A stretch of 33,044 nt of DNA from a virus. Shown here in pieces: positions 21,788-28,658 of this stretch. The stretch covers positions 1 to 33,044 of IMG/VR virus record IMGVR_UViG_3300019756_000006. One strand, 5' to 3'. The notes below the pieces were generated by a model, which saw only the letters and a program-made list of their open reading frames with translations, had not been told where the DNA came from and did not search any database. Each line of letters starts with the position of its first letter. Position 1 is the first letter of the stretch. A program made the translations under genes and the position numbers.

Positions 21788-22046
21788 TATATTCAATTTC
21801 TATTTCATCAAGTAAATAATCATATCTCGCAACTTTTAAAAGTCTATTGTCTAAATAAAACCTGTATTCGTGTAGATTAGGTTTAATTTCTCGGTGTGTT
21901 GTTTTAGTGTCAAAGAACTTATAAGACCTTTTAACGCTGGTACCTATATAACAATTAAGTTCTCCGTGTTCCCTAATACCATAACTTTTATTTCCTGCAT
22001 ACGTACAAGAATTAATTTCGTTCCAAATTGGGTATTGTTTACTCAT
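21777..22046 (-). CDS. Hypothetical accessory protein
   Basis: This is an 89-residue protein (MSKQYPIWNEINSCTYAGNK, SYGIREHGELNCYIGTSVKR, HREIKPNLHEYRFYLDNRLL). The pattern of short strands with a basic centre resembles small phage proteins of unknown function found in early gene clusters of Bacteroidota phages, where WNEI-SC-Y---KSYG is common, to my recollection. It lies 5 bases after the gene at 22052-22237. The function is unknown. Confidence 0.6.
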   Translation of the reverse strand: MSKQYPIWNEINSCTYAGNKSYGIREHGELNCYIGTSVKRSYKFFDTKTTHREIKPNLHEYRFYLDNRLLKVARYDYLLDEIEIEYNEK

Positions 22047-22051
22047 CTTAT

Positions 22052-22237
22052 TTATTCTTTAATTATACCTTGTTCAATTAATTGTCTTGCTGTTCTACCG
22101 AACCAACCTTGTAAATTATAAGCTGTTCTTGTGTCGTGTAAATATTGCCACGCATCAATAACTTCGTTTTTTGTACCGCTAATAAACCCCTCACAAAGGC
22201 CAACTGCGGTATAACTATCTAAATTTTTATTTTTCAT
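22052..22237 (-). CDS. Small conserved phage protein (LQGWFGRTA motif)
   Basis: This is a 61-residue protein. The centre AWQYLHDTRTAYNLQGWFGR followed by TARQLIEQGII matches a short family found across many tailed phages (A--YL-DTG-A--LQG-FGR-A--LI--G). The family is typically carried by early genes and its role is unknown to me. It is the first gene of this cluster and lies downstream of the repeat region at 22290-22455. Confidence 0.65.
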   Translation of the reverse strand: MKNKNLDSYTAVGLCEGFISGTKNEVIDAWQYLHDTRTAYNLQGWFGRTARQLIEQGIIKE

Positions 22238-22287
22238 TTTTAAGTGTTTTAAAATTATGCAGCAAATATTTAAAAAAAAGTTATATC

Positions 22288-22323
22288 CAATGTTAACTTA
22301 ATGTTAAGAAATTATTATATTTG
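22288..22323. promoter_or_regulatory. Second copy of the TTAACATTA repeat region, with plus-strand TATATTTG
   Basis: On the minus strand CTTAACATTAAGTTAACATT (22309-22290) matches the promoter region at 20706-20736 base for base except one position. Its minus -7 box is degraded (TGGATATA). On the plus strand TATATTTG (22316-22323) matches the Bacteroidota -7 box. The region may be a shared operator; which strand is used is not clear. Confidence 0.5.
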
Positions 22324-22359
22324 TATTATGAAAATAAATAAGTTTAGCACAAAAAACCT

Positions 22360-22455
22360 ACTGAATTTAAGAAAAAGTATTTACAATCCCCTAAACTCAC
22401 TGCGTTTAAGAATTGCTGAACCTACTGCGTTTAATGATAAACCTACTGCGTTTAA
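22360..22455 (+). repeat. Array of one degenerate and three exact ACTGCGTTTA repeats (array 2)
   Basis: ACTGAATTTA starts at 22360, and ACTGCGTTTA at 22399, 22424 and 22445. The last ends four bases from the terminase stop. The units are preceded by CCTA or CTC and spaced 25 and 21 bases. A further exact copy lies inside the terminase gene at 22672. Confidence 0.8.
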
Positions 22456-22458
22456 TGA

Positions 22459-23667
22459 CTAACGTATCACATAAACGCCTTTATTTGCGTTGGCGAGGAA
22501 ATATTGTGCAGAGTATCGAAGTGCGTCTAACTGATGGTTCCATTTGTCAACAGGTCTTTCGTTCCTCTCATGCCAAACGTAATTATTCAGCTCTTTTATT
22601 AGCTCTGTACTATCAGCGTCAATTACTAAATCAAAGTCTTGAACAAGAGCAATCCCTGACAGAATAGACCCACTGCGTTTAACGGTTGGTTTTATATTAC
22701 AATACTCTTGAAGTTCTGATATAAGTCTTGGTTCTGCGTTATCACAGATAATTAAATCTTCTCCTGCATATCTTCTATTGAGTTCTCCTATTTCTTTTGT
22801 AGATAATCCTGGCTTTGCATACATTGTTTTAATCCACATAGTTTTTCTATCTCTATCTATTGCTACTTTTATAAGTGTTGTTGGGTCCACAGAAAAACCA
22901 AAGTCTTGACCGTATATAGAATCAGCATTATCATTAAACATCCCTATTGTCCAATTAGAAAATACAACTCCTTCTGCCTTATCGAGCCATCCTCCAAGTA
23001 TCTGGTGGTTGTATCTATCTGGCCTTCTGCGTCTTATATCTTCAAGTTGAAGTAAAAATGATTCTGATAGATTTTCTATATTATCTTTAAATGTAGTATG
23101 AATATAAGTTACATTATCTTTATATCCATTATGTCCTGCGTTTACTGCTTTACCTGCAAAGAATCTTTGATATATCCAATGTTCTTTAGTAGCTGGGTTT
23201 AATATCATAATAACTCTATTAGGTTTAGCTTTACTTCTTACTGATTGGTCTATCTTATCAAAGTCTTCTTCTTTTACAAGCTCTTCTGCTTCATCAAGTA
23301 CCCAAGTAGTAATCCCACTAATAGACTTTAAAGCTGCTGTTTGATTCCCTGCAGAAGTTCTAATTCCTTTAAACAATATTGAACTACCTGTAGATATATT
23401 TAATATTTCATCTTTAGTTATACGAAAATGTTCCATTATACCATACAATTCTAACTTTTCCAAAAACTCTGGAATAATCGAATTGGCGGCAGATATCATT
23501 GTATAACGAGTAAAAAGTATCTTGTGTCCCTGTTCGAACGTTAGAAAGGCTAAAAATGTGGTTATAGCGAATGATTTACCACTTCCTCTACCTCCTGTGA
23601 TTACAAAGTACCTGGTATCGTTACCAAGTGCATTATATTTCTTGTTCAGTATCGGTTTCTTCATCAT
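22459..23667 (-). CDS. Terminase large subunit
   Basis: This 402-residue protein is the packaging motor and nuclease. Walker A is at residues 25-32 (GGRGSGKS) and Walker B at about 122-126 (WVLDE, with D125-E126). The RNase H-like nuclease acids are D255 (YGQDFGF), D309 (IICDNAEP) and D381 (NHQLDALRY). The architecture and length match PBSX-type large terminases. Start codons at 23667 and 23664 are both possible. It overlaps the small terminase gene by 35 bases. Its last codons run into repeat array 2, and residues about 328-331 (PTVKRS) are encoded by another copy of that repeat. Confidence 0.93.
   Translation of the reverse strand: MMKKPILNKKYNALGNDTRYFVITGGRGSGKSFAITTFLAFLTFEQGHKILFTRYTMISAANSIIPEFLEKLELYGIMEHFRITKDEILNISTGSSILFKGIRTSAGNQTAALKSISGITTWVLDEAEELVKEEDFDKIDQSVRSKAKPNRVIMILNPATKEHWIYQRFFAGKAVNAGHNGYKDNVTYIHTTFKDNIENLSESFLLQLEDIRRRRPDRYNHQILGGWLDKAEGVVFSNWTIGMFNDNADSIYGQDFGFSVDPTTLIKVAIDRDRKTMWIKTMYAKPGLSTKEIGELNRRYAGEDLIICDNAEPRLISELQEYCNIKPTVKRSGSILSGIALVQDFDLVIDADSTELIKELNNYVWHERNERPVDKWNHQLDALRYSAQYFLANANKGVYVIR
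22672..22682 (+). repeat. Single ACTGCGTTTAA inside the terminase gene
   Basis: ACTGCGTTTAA occurs in the C-terminal part of the large terminase coding sequence, identical to the arrays about 220 bases away and in the same orientation. It may be a coincidence forced by codons (Thr-Val-Lys-Arg-Ser) or part of a packaging recognition site. Confidence 0.55.
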
Positions 23668-24040
23668 TAGATAATTCTATTACTTCATCATCTTCTTGAC
23701 TACCTGTAAACAGGTTTTTTATATTGATATTTACCTTCTGTTGTTTTTCTTCAGGTGTATCAAGTGGCTTGCCATATTTATATTCAAAGAGTAATTTAAG
23801 GTGAGGAAAAGAAGTTTTAGCCTGTTCTGCTAATGATTCCCATGCTTCTTCTTCGCTTCCAAATACTTTTGCCATTGCATTAAGAGCGTAGATTCCGACT
23901 CTGTTTCGCTTGGCATTGTTAATAGCAGCAGAAGATGTGGGTCGTACAACAGGCACGTTTCTAACGCCTGGTTTTCGTCCATTGTTTCTTCGTCCATCAT
24001 TGTCTTTGACATATTTGTATTGTTTAGGTTTTCTTCCCAT
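23633..24040 (-). CDS. Terminase small subunit
   Basis: This protein has 135 residues from ATG 24040 (MGRKPKQYKYVKDNDGRRNN GRKPGVRNV); upstream ATG or GTG starts would add 14 residues unlike the family. The basic, Gly/Arg-rich N-terminus resembles an AT-hook-like DNA-binding arm, followed by a helical AKVFGSEEEAWESLAEQAKT and a Lys-rich FEYKYGKPLDTPEEK segment, which is typical of small terminases. The acidic C-terminus would bind the large subunit. Position directly ahead of the large subunit supports the call. It would recognise the packaging site. Confidence 0.75.
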   Translation of the reverse strand: MGRKPKQYKYVKDNDGRRNNGRKPGVRNVPVVRPTSSAAINNAKRNRVGIYALNAMAKVFGSEEEAWESLAEQAKTSFPHLKLLFEYKYGKPLDTPEEKQQKVNINIKNLFTGSQEDDEVIELSNDEETDTEQEI

Positions 24041-24314
24041 ACTTATTATATATATAACTGATTGCAGACCAAACTGCATCACTTATCTCTTTTTTATCAT
24101 AAATTTTAGTTCCTAATTTTTTAATTCCGTCTTTTTCCACAGCGATTTTAAAATGTGTACAAACAGGAGAACAAGGACCATAAGGCTCCCTATAAATCCT
24201 ATAACCATTGTCAACGCACCAACGAGCATGGCTTTGGTTGTAAGAATTGTTATATTTACCAAGTCTCCAAGTTCTGTTATACTCATCAATTTGCTGTGGA
24301 GACCTCCTTCTCAT
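24024..24314 (-). CDS. Hypothetical basic protein before the terminase genes
   Basis: This protein has 96 residues from ATG 24314; a GTG two codons upstream is also possible. It starts MRRRSPQQIDEYNRTWRLGK and includes SHARWCVDNGYRIYREPYGP and a helical end WSAISYIYNKYG. It is basic and could bind nucleic acid, but no known fold is recognised. The tight overlap with both neighbours is consistent with a real gene. Confidence 0.6.
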   Translation of the reverse strand: MRRRSPQQIDEYNRTWRLGKYNNSYNQSHARWCVDNGYRIYREPYGPCSPVCTHFKIAVEKDGIKKLGTKIYDKKEISDAVWSAISYIYNKYGKKT

Positions 24315-24825
24315 AAACACCTAAATTATTTTTAATTCTATCATATTTATCTTTTATTCCAACAGGAACATATCCATAAGAATTTTTAGCTGTACTTAAA
24401 AAATGTTCAAACTCTATATTTACAAAAGTTCTTAAATCATTATACTTTTGTTTTAATTCAATGTGATGATTTAAAAGTGCATAGTACTTATCTTTATTCT
24501 GACCATCAGCTACATCATTAAAATAAAAGTCATTCTTTAATTCTATAAACATTTTTTTATACGGTTCTAAATAATCAGTTTCATTCCAAAGCTCAAGCAA
24601 TTCAAAAGTTTTTAAACCGTGTAGAACACAGGCGTGGTCTTTATAAACCAATACACCAATGTGTGTTAAAGTGTAATGAGTTAATTCTCTTGCTAACTTA
24701 TAATAAACAGCTCTTGCATAAACATAATCAACTGTTCTTTTTCTATTACTTATTGTTAATCCAAAAGCCTTATTGACTTTTTTCATAATTATATTTAATC
24801 TATTTCTTCTTTTACTATTATTCAT
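24286..24825 (-). CDS. DnaA domain IV-like DNA-binding protein
   Basis: This 179-residue protein has a stretch at residues 20-77 resembling the last domain of the replication initiator DnaA: SNRKRTVDYVYARAVYYKLA, RELTHYTLTHIGVLVYKDHA and CVLHGLKTFELL. D63-H64 and the following V-H match the GxDHTTVxH signature that reads DnaA boxes. There is no AAA+ ATPase, so this is a stand-alone DNA-binding domain with a helical extension. A start at ATG 24786 (residue 14) is possible. In phages such proteins bind origins or act as regulators. Two candidate targets in this window are the repeat arrays and AT-rich gaps. This is an inference. Confidence 0.7.
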   Translation of the reverse strand: MNNSKRRNRLNIIMKKVNKAFGLTISNRKRTVDYVYARAVYYKLARELTHYTLTHIGVLVYKDHACVLHGLKTFELLELWNETDYLEPYKKMFIELKNDFYFNDVADGQNKDKYYALLNHHIELKQKYNDLRTFVNIEFEHFLSTAKNSYGYVPVGIKDKYDRIKNNLGVYEKEVSTAN

Positions 24826-25066
24826 ATTTGTGTTTTAAAGTTAATATTTCTTTTTGAATTTCGCTATACGTTTTGTTTTCGCTAAATTCTAAAGCTCTTA
24901 AAATTCCTGCACAGTATTCGTACATCTCATCTTGTTCATAAACATATATCTCATCTTCAATTTCTTCCAATGCTACTCCCATTATTATATCAACAAGAGT
25001 TAGATAATATGCTTGTTCTATTCTACTTTTATATTCATTAGATTGTACCTCTTCTAACAAACTCAT
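24818..25066 (-). CDS. Small acidic helical protein
   Basis: This 82-residue, very acidic, helical protein (MSLLEEVQSNEYKSRIEQAY, YLTLVDIIMGVALEEIEDEI, YVYEQDEMYEYCAGILRALE) is between the DnaA-like and nuclease genes and overlaps both. Its many Glu residues could imitate DNA or bind a basic partner such as the DnaA-like domain, but nothing supports that directly. No family is recognised. Confidence 0.6.
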   Translation of the reverse strand: MSLLEEVQSNEYKSRIEQAYYLTLVDIIMGVALEEIEDEIYVYEQDEMYEYCAGILRALEFSENKTYSEIQKEILTLKHKYE

Positions 25067-25823
25067 TGGGGTCTTGTATTTTTCTTACAAAATAATCTTC
25101 GTAGGTTTTGCAGACTTTTTGTAATTTACGTTCAGCTCTTTGCATTGACTCTTCACTACAATCATATATTCCTATTTCTCCAGTTCCTTTTTCTATTACT
25201 AAAAATGTAAAGTTAGTAACGTTAAACAGTTTAGAATATATATAACATTGCATATCATAATGCCAAGTATTTTTAGCTGCCCATAACCATCCATCAAGTT
25301 TAGATGTGGTTTTTAAATCTATTACGTGATTATCTTTTAAATAATCAGCTTTACCTCGAAAAGGAAAACCGAAAAGCTCACCAATCATAGGAACTTCTGG
25401 GCTTCCTCCTCGCAGTAATTCACTCGCTTCTGTATTCTTATTCATTATGTTTAACAATGATGCAAATGTACTATATTCTTTTTGAAGCATAACTTCTTTA
25501 CCTTCATTTTCTTTTACTGCATCTTTAAATTTATTTGTATATCTTGTTGAAGCATCTATAAATAAATAGCTATTATCTATCTTCTCTGGTTCAAGTGCCA
25601 TCATGTGAAACAGTCTACCTTCCCTTAAAGCTGGTATATCATTTCCTGATTCATTTAATGAATTTAAATATGATTTAGGAGAATCAAGTAGTTTTTTAGC
25701 AGAAGATGATGATAATGCTGTTTTACCTAAATATCCATAGTAAAAACTATCATCATACATCTTTGATAATATCTCTTGTTTACTCCAAGATTTACCGTCT
25801 AATAATGTGATTTGTTCATTCAT
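25038..25823 (-). CDS. RecE/Exo VIII-like PD-(D/E)XK exonuclease
   Basis: This protein has 261 residues from ATG 25823 (MNEQITLLDGKSWSKQE); a TTG at 25850 is in frame but unlikely. The catalytic pattern is GKADYL (D160), IDLKTT (D169, K171) and the QCY motif (Q192), preceded by REGRLFHMMALEPE (H73). The layout agrees with the DUF3799 exonuclease family (RecE/Exo VIII-like), which resects DNA ends 5' to 3' for annealing by the ERF protein in this same operon. The C-terminal helix ends VRRGTI. This is the nuclease partner expected for recombination. Confidence 0.8.
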   Translation of the reverse strand: MNEQITLLDGKSWSKQEILSKMYDDSFYYGYLGKTALSSSSAKKLLDSPKSYLNSLNESGNDIPALREGRLFHMMALEPEKIDNSYLFIDASTRYTNKFKDAVKENEGKEVMLQKEYSTFASLLNIMNKNTEASELLRGGSPEVPMIGELFGFPFRGKADYLKDNHVIDLKTTSKLDGWLWAAKNTWHYDMQCYIYSKLFNVTNFTFLVIEKGTGEIGIYDCSEESMQRAERKLQKVCKTYEDYFVRKIQDPNEFVRRGTI

Positions 25824-25857
25824 AATTAAGTCTAATATTATTGCGTCCAATTATTTA

Positions 25858-26013
25858 TTAATCATACAATTTTAATAAATTAAAATAATTTCTTGAACAT
25901 ATAGCATATCTTTGGTCCGTATTTTTATATTCTGATACCATTGTTGGGTCAGCCATACATCTTTTTAAATATTCTTTTTTTGTTTCTGTTGGTGTGGGTT
26001 TAGGTATTGGCAT
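25858..26013 (-). CDS. Small Cys-containing conserved phage protein
   Basis: The 51-residue frame begins MPIPKPTPTETKKEYLKRCM and continues ADPTMVSEYKNTDQRYAICS. The pattern P-P-P--E---Y--RCM-DP-M--E------QR-A-C is a known short phage motif, often fused to the end of prohead proteases; here it is a separate gene. It sits alone between the exonuclease and an HNH gene. Two conserved cysteines are visible. The function is unknown. Confidence 0.7.
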   Translation of the reverse strand: MPIPKPTPTETKKEYLKRCMADPTMVSEYKNTDQRYAICSRNYFNLLKLYD

Positions 26014-26018
26014 AATTA

Positions 26019-26519
26019 TTAATTTATATTTTCTCTATACAGAATGTAATTCATAGAAGAGCCATTAGGAACATTGTATTTTTTTTGTAGTTGCCTATAT
26101 GACATCCCTAATTCTCTATCTGCTCTTATCTGTAAAATTGTTTCTCTTGAGTACTTTACATTGCCTCTTGAAGCATTTATAGCTTTTGCTACTCTATCTT
26201 CTTTATCGCAATCCATCATATTCTGACTTTGTGTTCCTATTTCAATATTGTCCCAAGAATCATCGTTTCTTACACCGTTTAAATGTCTTACAACAATTCC
26301 TTCCTCATATATCTTATCACCGAATTTACAATAAGCCTGAAATCTTGACAATTTAAAATGATAGTATTTTCCATAATCACCAGGAACTCTTAATTTATAT
26401 TTTCTATATCCATTGTGCAAGTAACCACGTACAATATTTCCTTTAGGATTATAAAATGTACCATCTTTATCCATTCTATATCCTTTTTCGTGTGCAAATT
26501 TTTCATTTTTATTAAACAT
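26019..26519 (-). CDS. HNH endonuclease with C-terminal helix-turn-helix
   Basis: This 166-residue protein has an N-terminal MDKDGTFYNPKGNIVRGYLH segment like NUMOD-type domains. The HNH core follows at residues 77-100 (VVRHLNGVRNDDSWDNIEIG, with H79, N81 and N91). A C-terminal HTH (SRETILQIRADRELGMSYRQ then LQKKYNVPNGSSMNYILY) follows. This is the layout of free-standing homing endonucleases, which cut DNA and spread among phages. It may be such a mobile gene or a working recombination enzyme. The site is not known. Confidence 0.75.
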   Translation of the reverse strand: MFNKNEKFAHEKGYRMDKDGTFYNPKGNIVRGYLHNGYRKYKLRVPGDYGKYYHFKLSRFQAYCKFGDKIYEEGIVVRHLNGVRNDDSWDNIEIGTQSQNMMDCDKEDRVAKAINASRGNVKYSRETILQIRADRELGMSYRQLQKKYNVPNGSSMNYILYRENIN

Positions 26520-26823
26520 ATAATTGTGGATTTTTTTCTATATCTACTTGCAATTCAGCTAATGCTCTCCAAGCAACTTTTACCTTATGAGGTATTTTAT
26601 CATCATCTAAAGGTTCATTGATGCTATCTATCGCATGTCTCATCATTGAGTCATAATGGTCCATAGATTTTTCTCTATTCCAATGTAATGGTTGACCAGG
26701 ATTATGTTGTAAATTTCCTGTATAACTTAATTTTGCAACCTGTTTAATTGCATCAGGAAAATATTTTATAACACCAGAATATACTGGCATTTCTTTTCTT
26801 AATTTATGTTTATTTTTTTTCAT
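26512..26823 (-). CDS. dATP/dGTP diphosphohydrolase-like protein (DUF5664)
   Basis: This is a 103-residue protein. Residues about 19-50 are IKYFPDAIKQVAKLSYTGNL QHNPGQPLHWNREKS, followed by DHYDSMMRHAIDSI and VKVAWRALAELQVDIEKNP. The NPGQPLHW motif with KYFPDA and MMRH marks the N-terminal domain of phage dATP/dGTP diphosphohydrolases, a MazG-like helical fold that acts on deoxynucleotides. The likely role is to alter the host dNTP pool or destroy dATP/dGTP during infection. The companion domain found in longer homologues is absent. No adenylosuccinate synthetase-like gene for a modified base is seen in this window. Confidence 0.75.
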   Translation of the reverse strand: MKKNKHKLRKEMPVYSGVIKYFPDAIKQVAKLSYTGNLQHNPGQPLHWNREKSMDHYDSMMRHAIDSINEPLDDDKIPHKVKVAWRALAELQVDIEKNPQLYV

Positions 26824-27250
26824 TATTAAACAAATATAATTGATTTTTATTTATATCATTAAATCTATACAGACTATTTTCAGCAGCAGTGACCCATTCT
26901 AAATTATTTCTATGGTTATGTTGAGGGTTTTCGTCTATATGATGAACATGTGTATAAAGCATTCTGTCTATATTCTCTATAAAAGTGCAAGCTACTATTT
27001 TATGGACATAAAAGTTTTTTTTATATCCTTTTTTATAAATAAATTCTTTTTTTATATTATCATTACATATTCCAACTTGCAAATAATTACCTCTGTTAGG
27101 GTTTGCAAACGGCTTTAAATATTTGTCTGATTTTACTGAATAAATCTTACCTTCTATGTTTACCAAATAATCTTCAAAAACTAAAATATCTCTATCTTGC
27201 TGTCTCCAGTATTTAATCGGAACAAACTTATCAACATCATTAGTAAACAT
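26810..27250 (-). CDS. HNH endonuclease
   Basis: This protein has 146 residues from ATG 27250; a TTG five codons upstream would overlap nothing but is weaker. The features are NIEGKIYSVKSDKYLKPFAN (NUMOD4-like), YVHKIVACTFIENID, and the HNH site at 101-125 (HVHHIDENPQHNHRNNLEWV, with H103, H104, D106 and N116), then TAAENSLY. This is a homing-type nuclease with AP2/NUMOD features. A second HNH gene lies about 300 bases further along, with the diphosphohydrolase gene between them. Confidence 0.75.
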   Translation of the reverse strand: MFTNDVDKFVPIKYWRQQDRDILVFEDYLVNIEGKIYSVKSDKYLKPFANPNRGNYLQVGICNDNIKKEFIYKKGYKKNFYVHKIVACTFIENIDRMLYTHVHHIDENPQHNHRNNLEWVTAAENSLYRFNDINKNQLYLFNNEKK

Positions 27251-27261
27251 ATTTATCTGAT

Positions 27262-27672
27262 TCAAAACTTACATTTCTTACACTTCCAAAACTCTCCAAG
27301 TTTATTTAATGTATAAACTAAATCTATAGGTTTGTCAAGTTGTTTCCATTTACCTACTTTATCCCAAATATAAGTTACTTGACATTTATGTAAAGGTACA
27401 TCTTTTTTATCATCTTCAAAATCATGAGACACTTTCAGTATAGCTGCATCTTTTCCAAGATTAGCACACCAAGCATCTGCAATGCGTTCAAGAAGTAATC
27501 TTTGACCTGTAGGAATATAAGCATCTTTATATTTAACTTCCATCAATATAAGAAACTTATTATCAAATTCCAAAACAGCATCAACATCAGAAGGATGCAT
27601 CTTTCCATTCTGTACACCAGTAAAATCTATAACTTGTCTAACTCTATCGCTATTTTTAATTAGGCTACTCAT
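27262..27672 (-). CDS. PD-(D/E)XK nuclease, resolvase-like
   Basis: This protein has 136 residues from ATG 27672; an upstream TTG is also in frame. The pattern is DFTGVQNGKMHPSDVDAVLE, with D29/D31, a strand FLILMEVKYKD supplying E45 and K47, and GQR at residues 56-58. This D-x(12-20)-E-x-K plus Gln arrangement is typical of small PD-(D/E)XK nucleases such as VRR-Nuc or Holliday-junction resolvase relatives. The C-terminus carries CKKCKF, perhaps a metal or DNA contact. It belongs to the recombination module together with RusA and the RecE-like enzyme. Confidence 0.65.
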   Translation of the reverse strand: MSSLIKNSDRVRQVIDFTGVQNGKMHPSDVDAVLEFDNKFLILMEVKYKDAYIPTGQRLLLERIADAWCANLGKDAAILKVSHDFEDDKKDVPLHKCQVTYIWDKVGKWKQLDKPIDLVYTLNKLGEFWKCKKCKF

Positions 27673-28093
27673 ACTTATCAAATAAAGATTTTAATTTACT
27701 TAACTTACCAGCGAAACAACTTCCACAGTTTGTCATCTTATCATTGTAATTAAAAACTCTATTATATATATTTAAAAGATGTCTTTGTTCTTCTGCAGTA
27801 ACTCTTGTTTTTTTAGCATCATAAAATTCACTTAAAAAAGTGTATTCATCTAATGTTAAACAATTAGGTTTATTATAAGGAAACATTTTATTTAATACTT
27901 CCTTTCTTTTATCACATCCACAGTCTTTTCCAAGAGCATCAAATACTCCGTCAACTGCAGCTTTAATTCCTGTAGCTTTTGTTATTTTTTCTACAGTATC
28001 ACCAACGCCTTCAGATTGCTTTTCATATTTAGCAACCCATTCTTTATAACGTTTGGTTCTTTTGTCATTAGGTTTGGGTGGTATTTTATTCAT
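27665..28093 (-). CDS. Conserved phage protein with Cys motifs
   Basis: This 142-residue protein begins with a basic helix (MNKIPPKPNDKRTKRYKEWV), followed by EGVGDTVEKITKATGIKAAV, DALGKDCGCDKRKEVLNKMF PY, and a Cys-rich end MTNCGSCFAGKL. The GVGD-VE---KATGIK---D-- -GKDCGCDKRK--LN-MFP pattern recurs in Bacteroidota phages beside sigma-like genes, as I recall. Cysteines in C-x-C and C-x2-C form could bind zinc. The role is unknown; its neighbourhood suggests a link to transcription or DNA metabolism. Confidence 0.65.
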   Translation of the reverse strand: MNKIPPKPNDKRTKRYKEWVAKYEKQSEGVGDTVEKITKATGIKAAVDGVFDALGKDCGCDKRKEVLNKMFPYNKPNCLTLDEYTFLSEFYDAKKTRVTAEEQRHLLNIYNRVFNYNDKMTNCGSCFAGKLSKLKSLFDKYE

Positions 28094-28658
28094 TGTTATT
28101 ATTAATTAAGTGAAAATCTCCGTTTAAATAATCTTCAAAGTCTTCACCAAACTTTGATTTGATTATATCTTTGTAGTTCTTACAACTATTAAAAATAGAT
28201 GTAACACTAATATTAGTTTCTCTTGCAAGTTTCCTCATACTTATATCGGTCTCATAGTAAATCTTAAATAATTTTCTATCATACCAATGCTCCCAATTTT
28301 CAACTTCTACTTCTATCTTTTTAAGAAGTCTGTCTTCTGCACTTTGTTTTGCATAATTATAATTAGTATCATCACTTCCATCTACAATCTCAAAATTAAC
28401 ATCATAATCATCTATTCTAATTATTTTATGTTTTCCTTTGGCCTTTGCATAATCTCCCCATAGATTTTTAAGTGTGATATAAACATAAAATTTATTAACC
28501 TCCTTTTCATTATACATAATCTTTTCTGGTTCTTTTATGTATTTGTCTAATCGAAGATACATCTCGTGTATAAAATCTTCAACTAAATCTCTTGGTATTC
28601 CAATTGAAAGTCCCATTGCAATCCAAGTATTATGATATTTTGATAATAACTCAAGCAT
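28086..28658 (-). CDS. Sigma factor-like transcription regulator
   Basis: This 190-residue protein has a region-2-like segment (GIPRDLVEDFIHEMYLRLDK) and a helical middle (ITLKNLWGDYAKAKGKHKII). Its C-terminal helix-turn-helix resembles sigma region 4 (EDRLLKKIEVEVENWEHWYD, then ISMRKLARETNISVTSIFNS). It looks like a distant ECF-type sigma factor. It could direct host RNA polymerase to phage promoters, for example the late box at 19147-19140. It overlaps the 50-codon gene before it by 8 bases. The family assignment is by pattern only, and no anti-sigma is seen. Confidence 0.65.
   Translation of the reverse strand: MLELLSKYHNTWIAMGLSIGIPRDLVEDFIHEMYLRLDKYIKEPEKIMYNEKEVNKFYVYITLKNLWGDYAKAKGKHKIIRIDDYDVNFEIVDGSDDTNYNYAKQSAEDRLLKKIEVEVENWEHWYDRKLFKIYYETDISMRKLARETNISVTSIFNSCKNYKDIIKSKFGEDFEDYLNGDFHLINNNNE

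Noticed and set aside
20900-22455. CRISPR array from regularly repeated ACTGCGTTTA
   Set aside because: Units are only 10-11 bases with spacing of 13-25, there are no unique spacers of constant length, and there are no cas genes.
22328-22462. Plus-strand 44-codon frame after TATATTTG, reading through repeat array 2
   Set aside because: Its peptide is mainly translations of the repeats in changing frames (PTAFND, LRLR), and it collides with the terminase stop. The DNA repeat explains it better than a protein.
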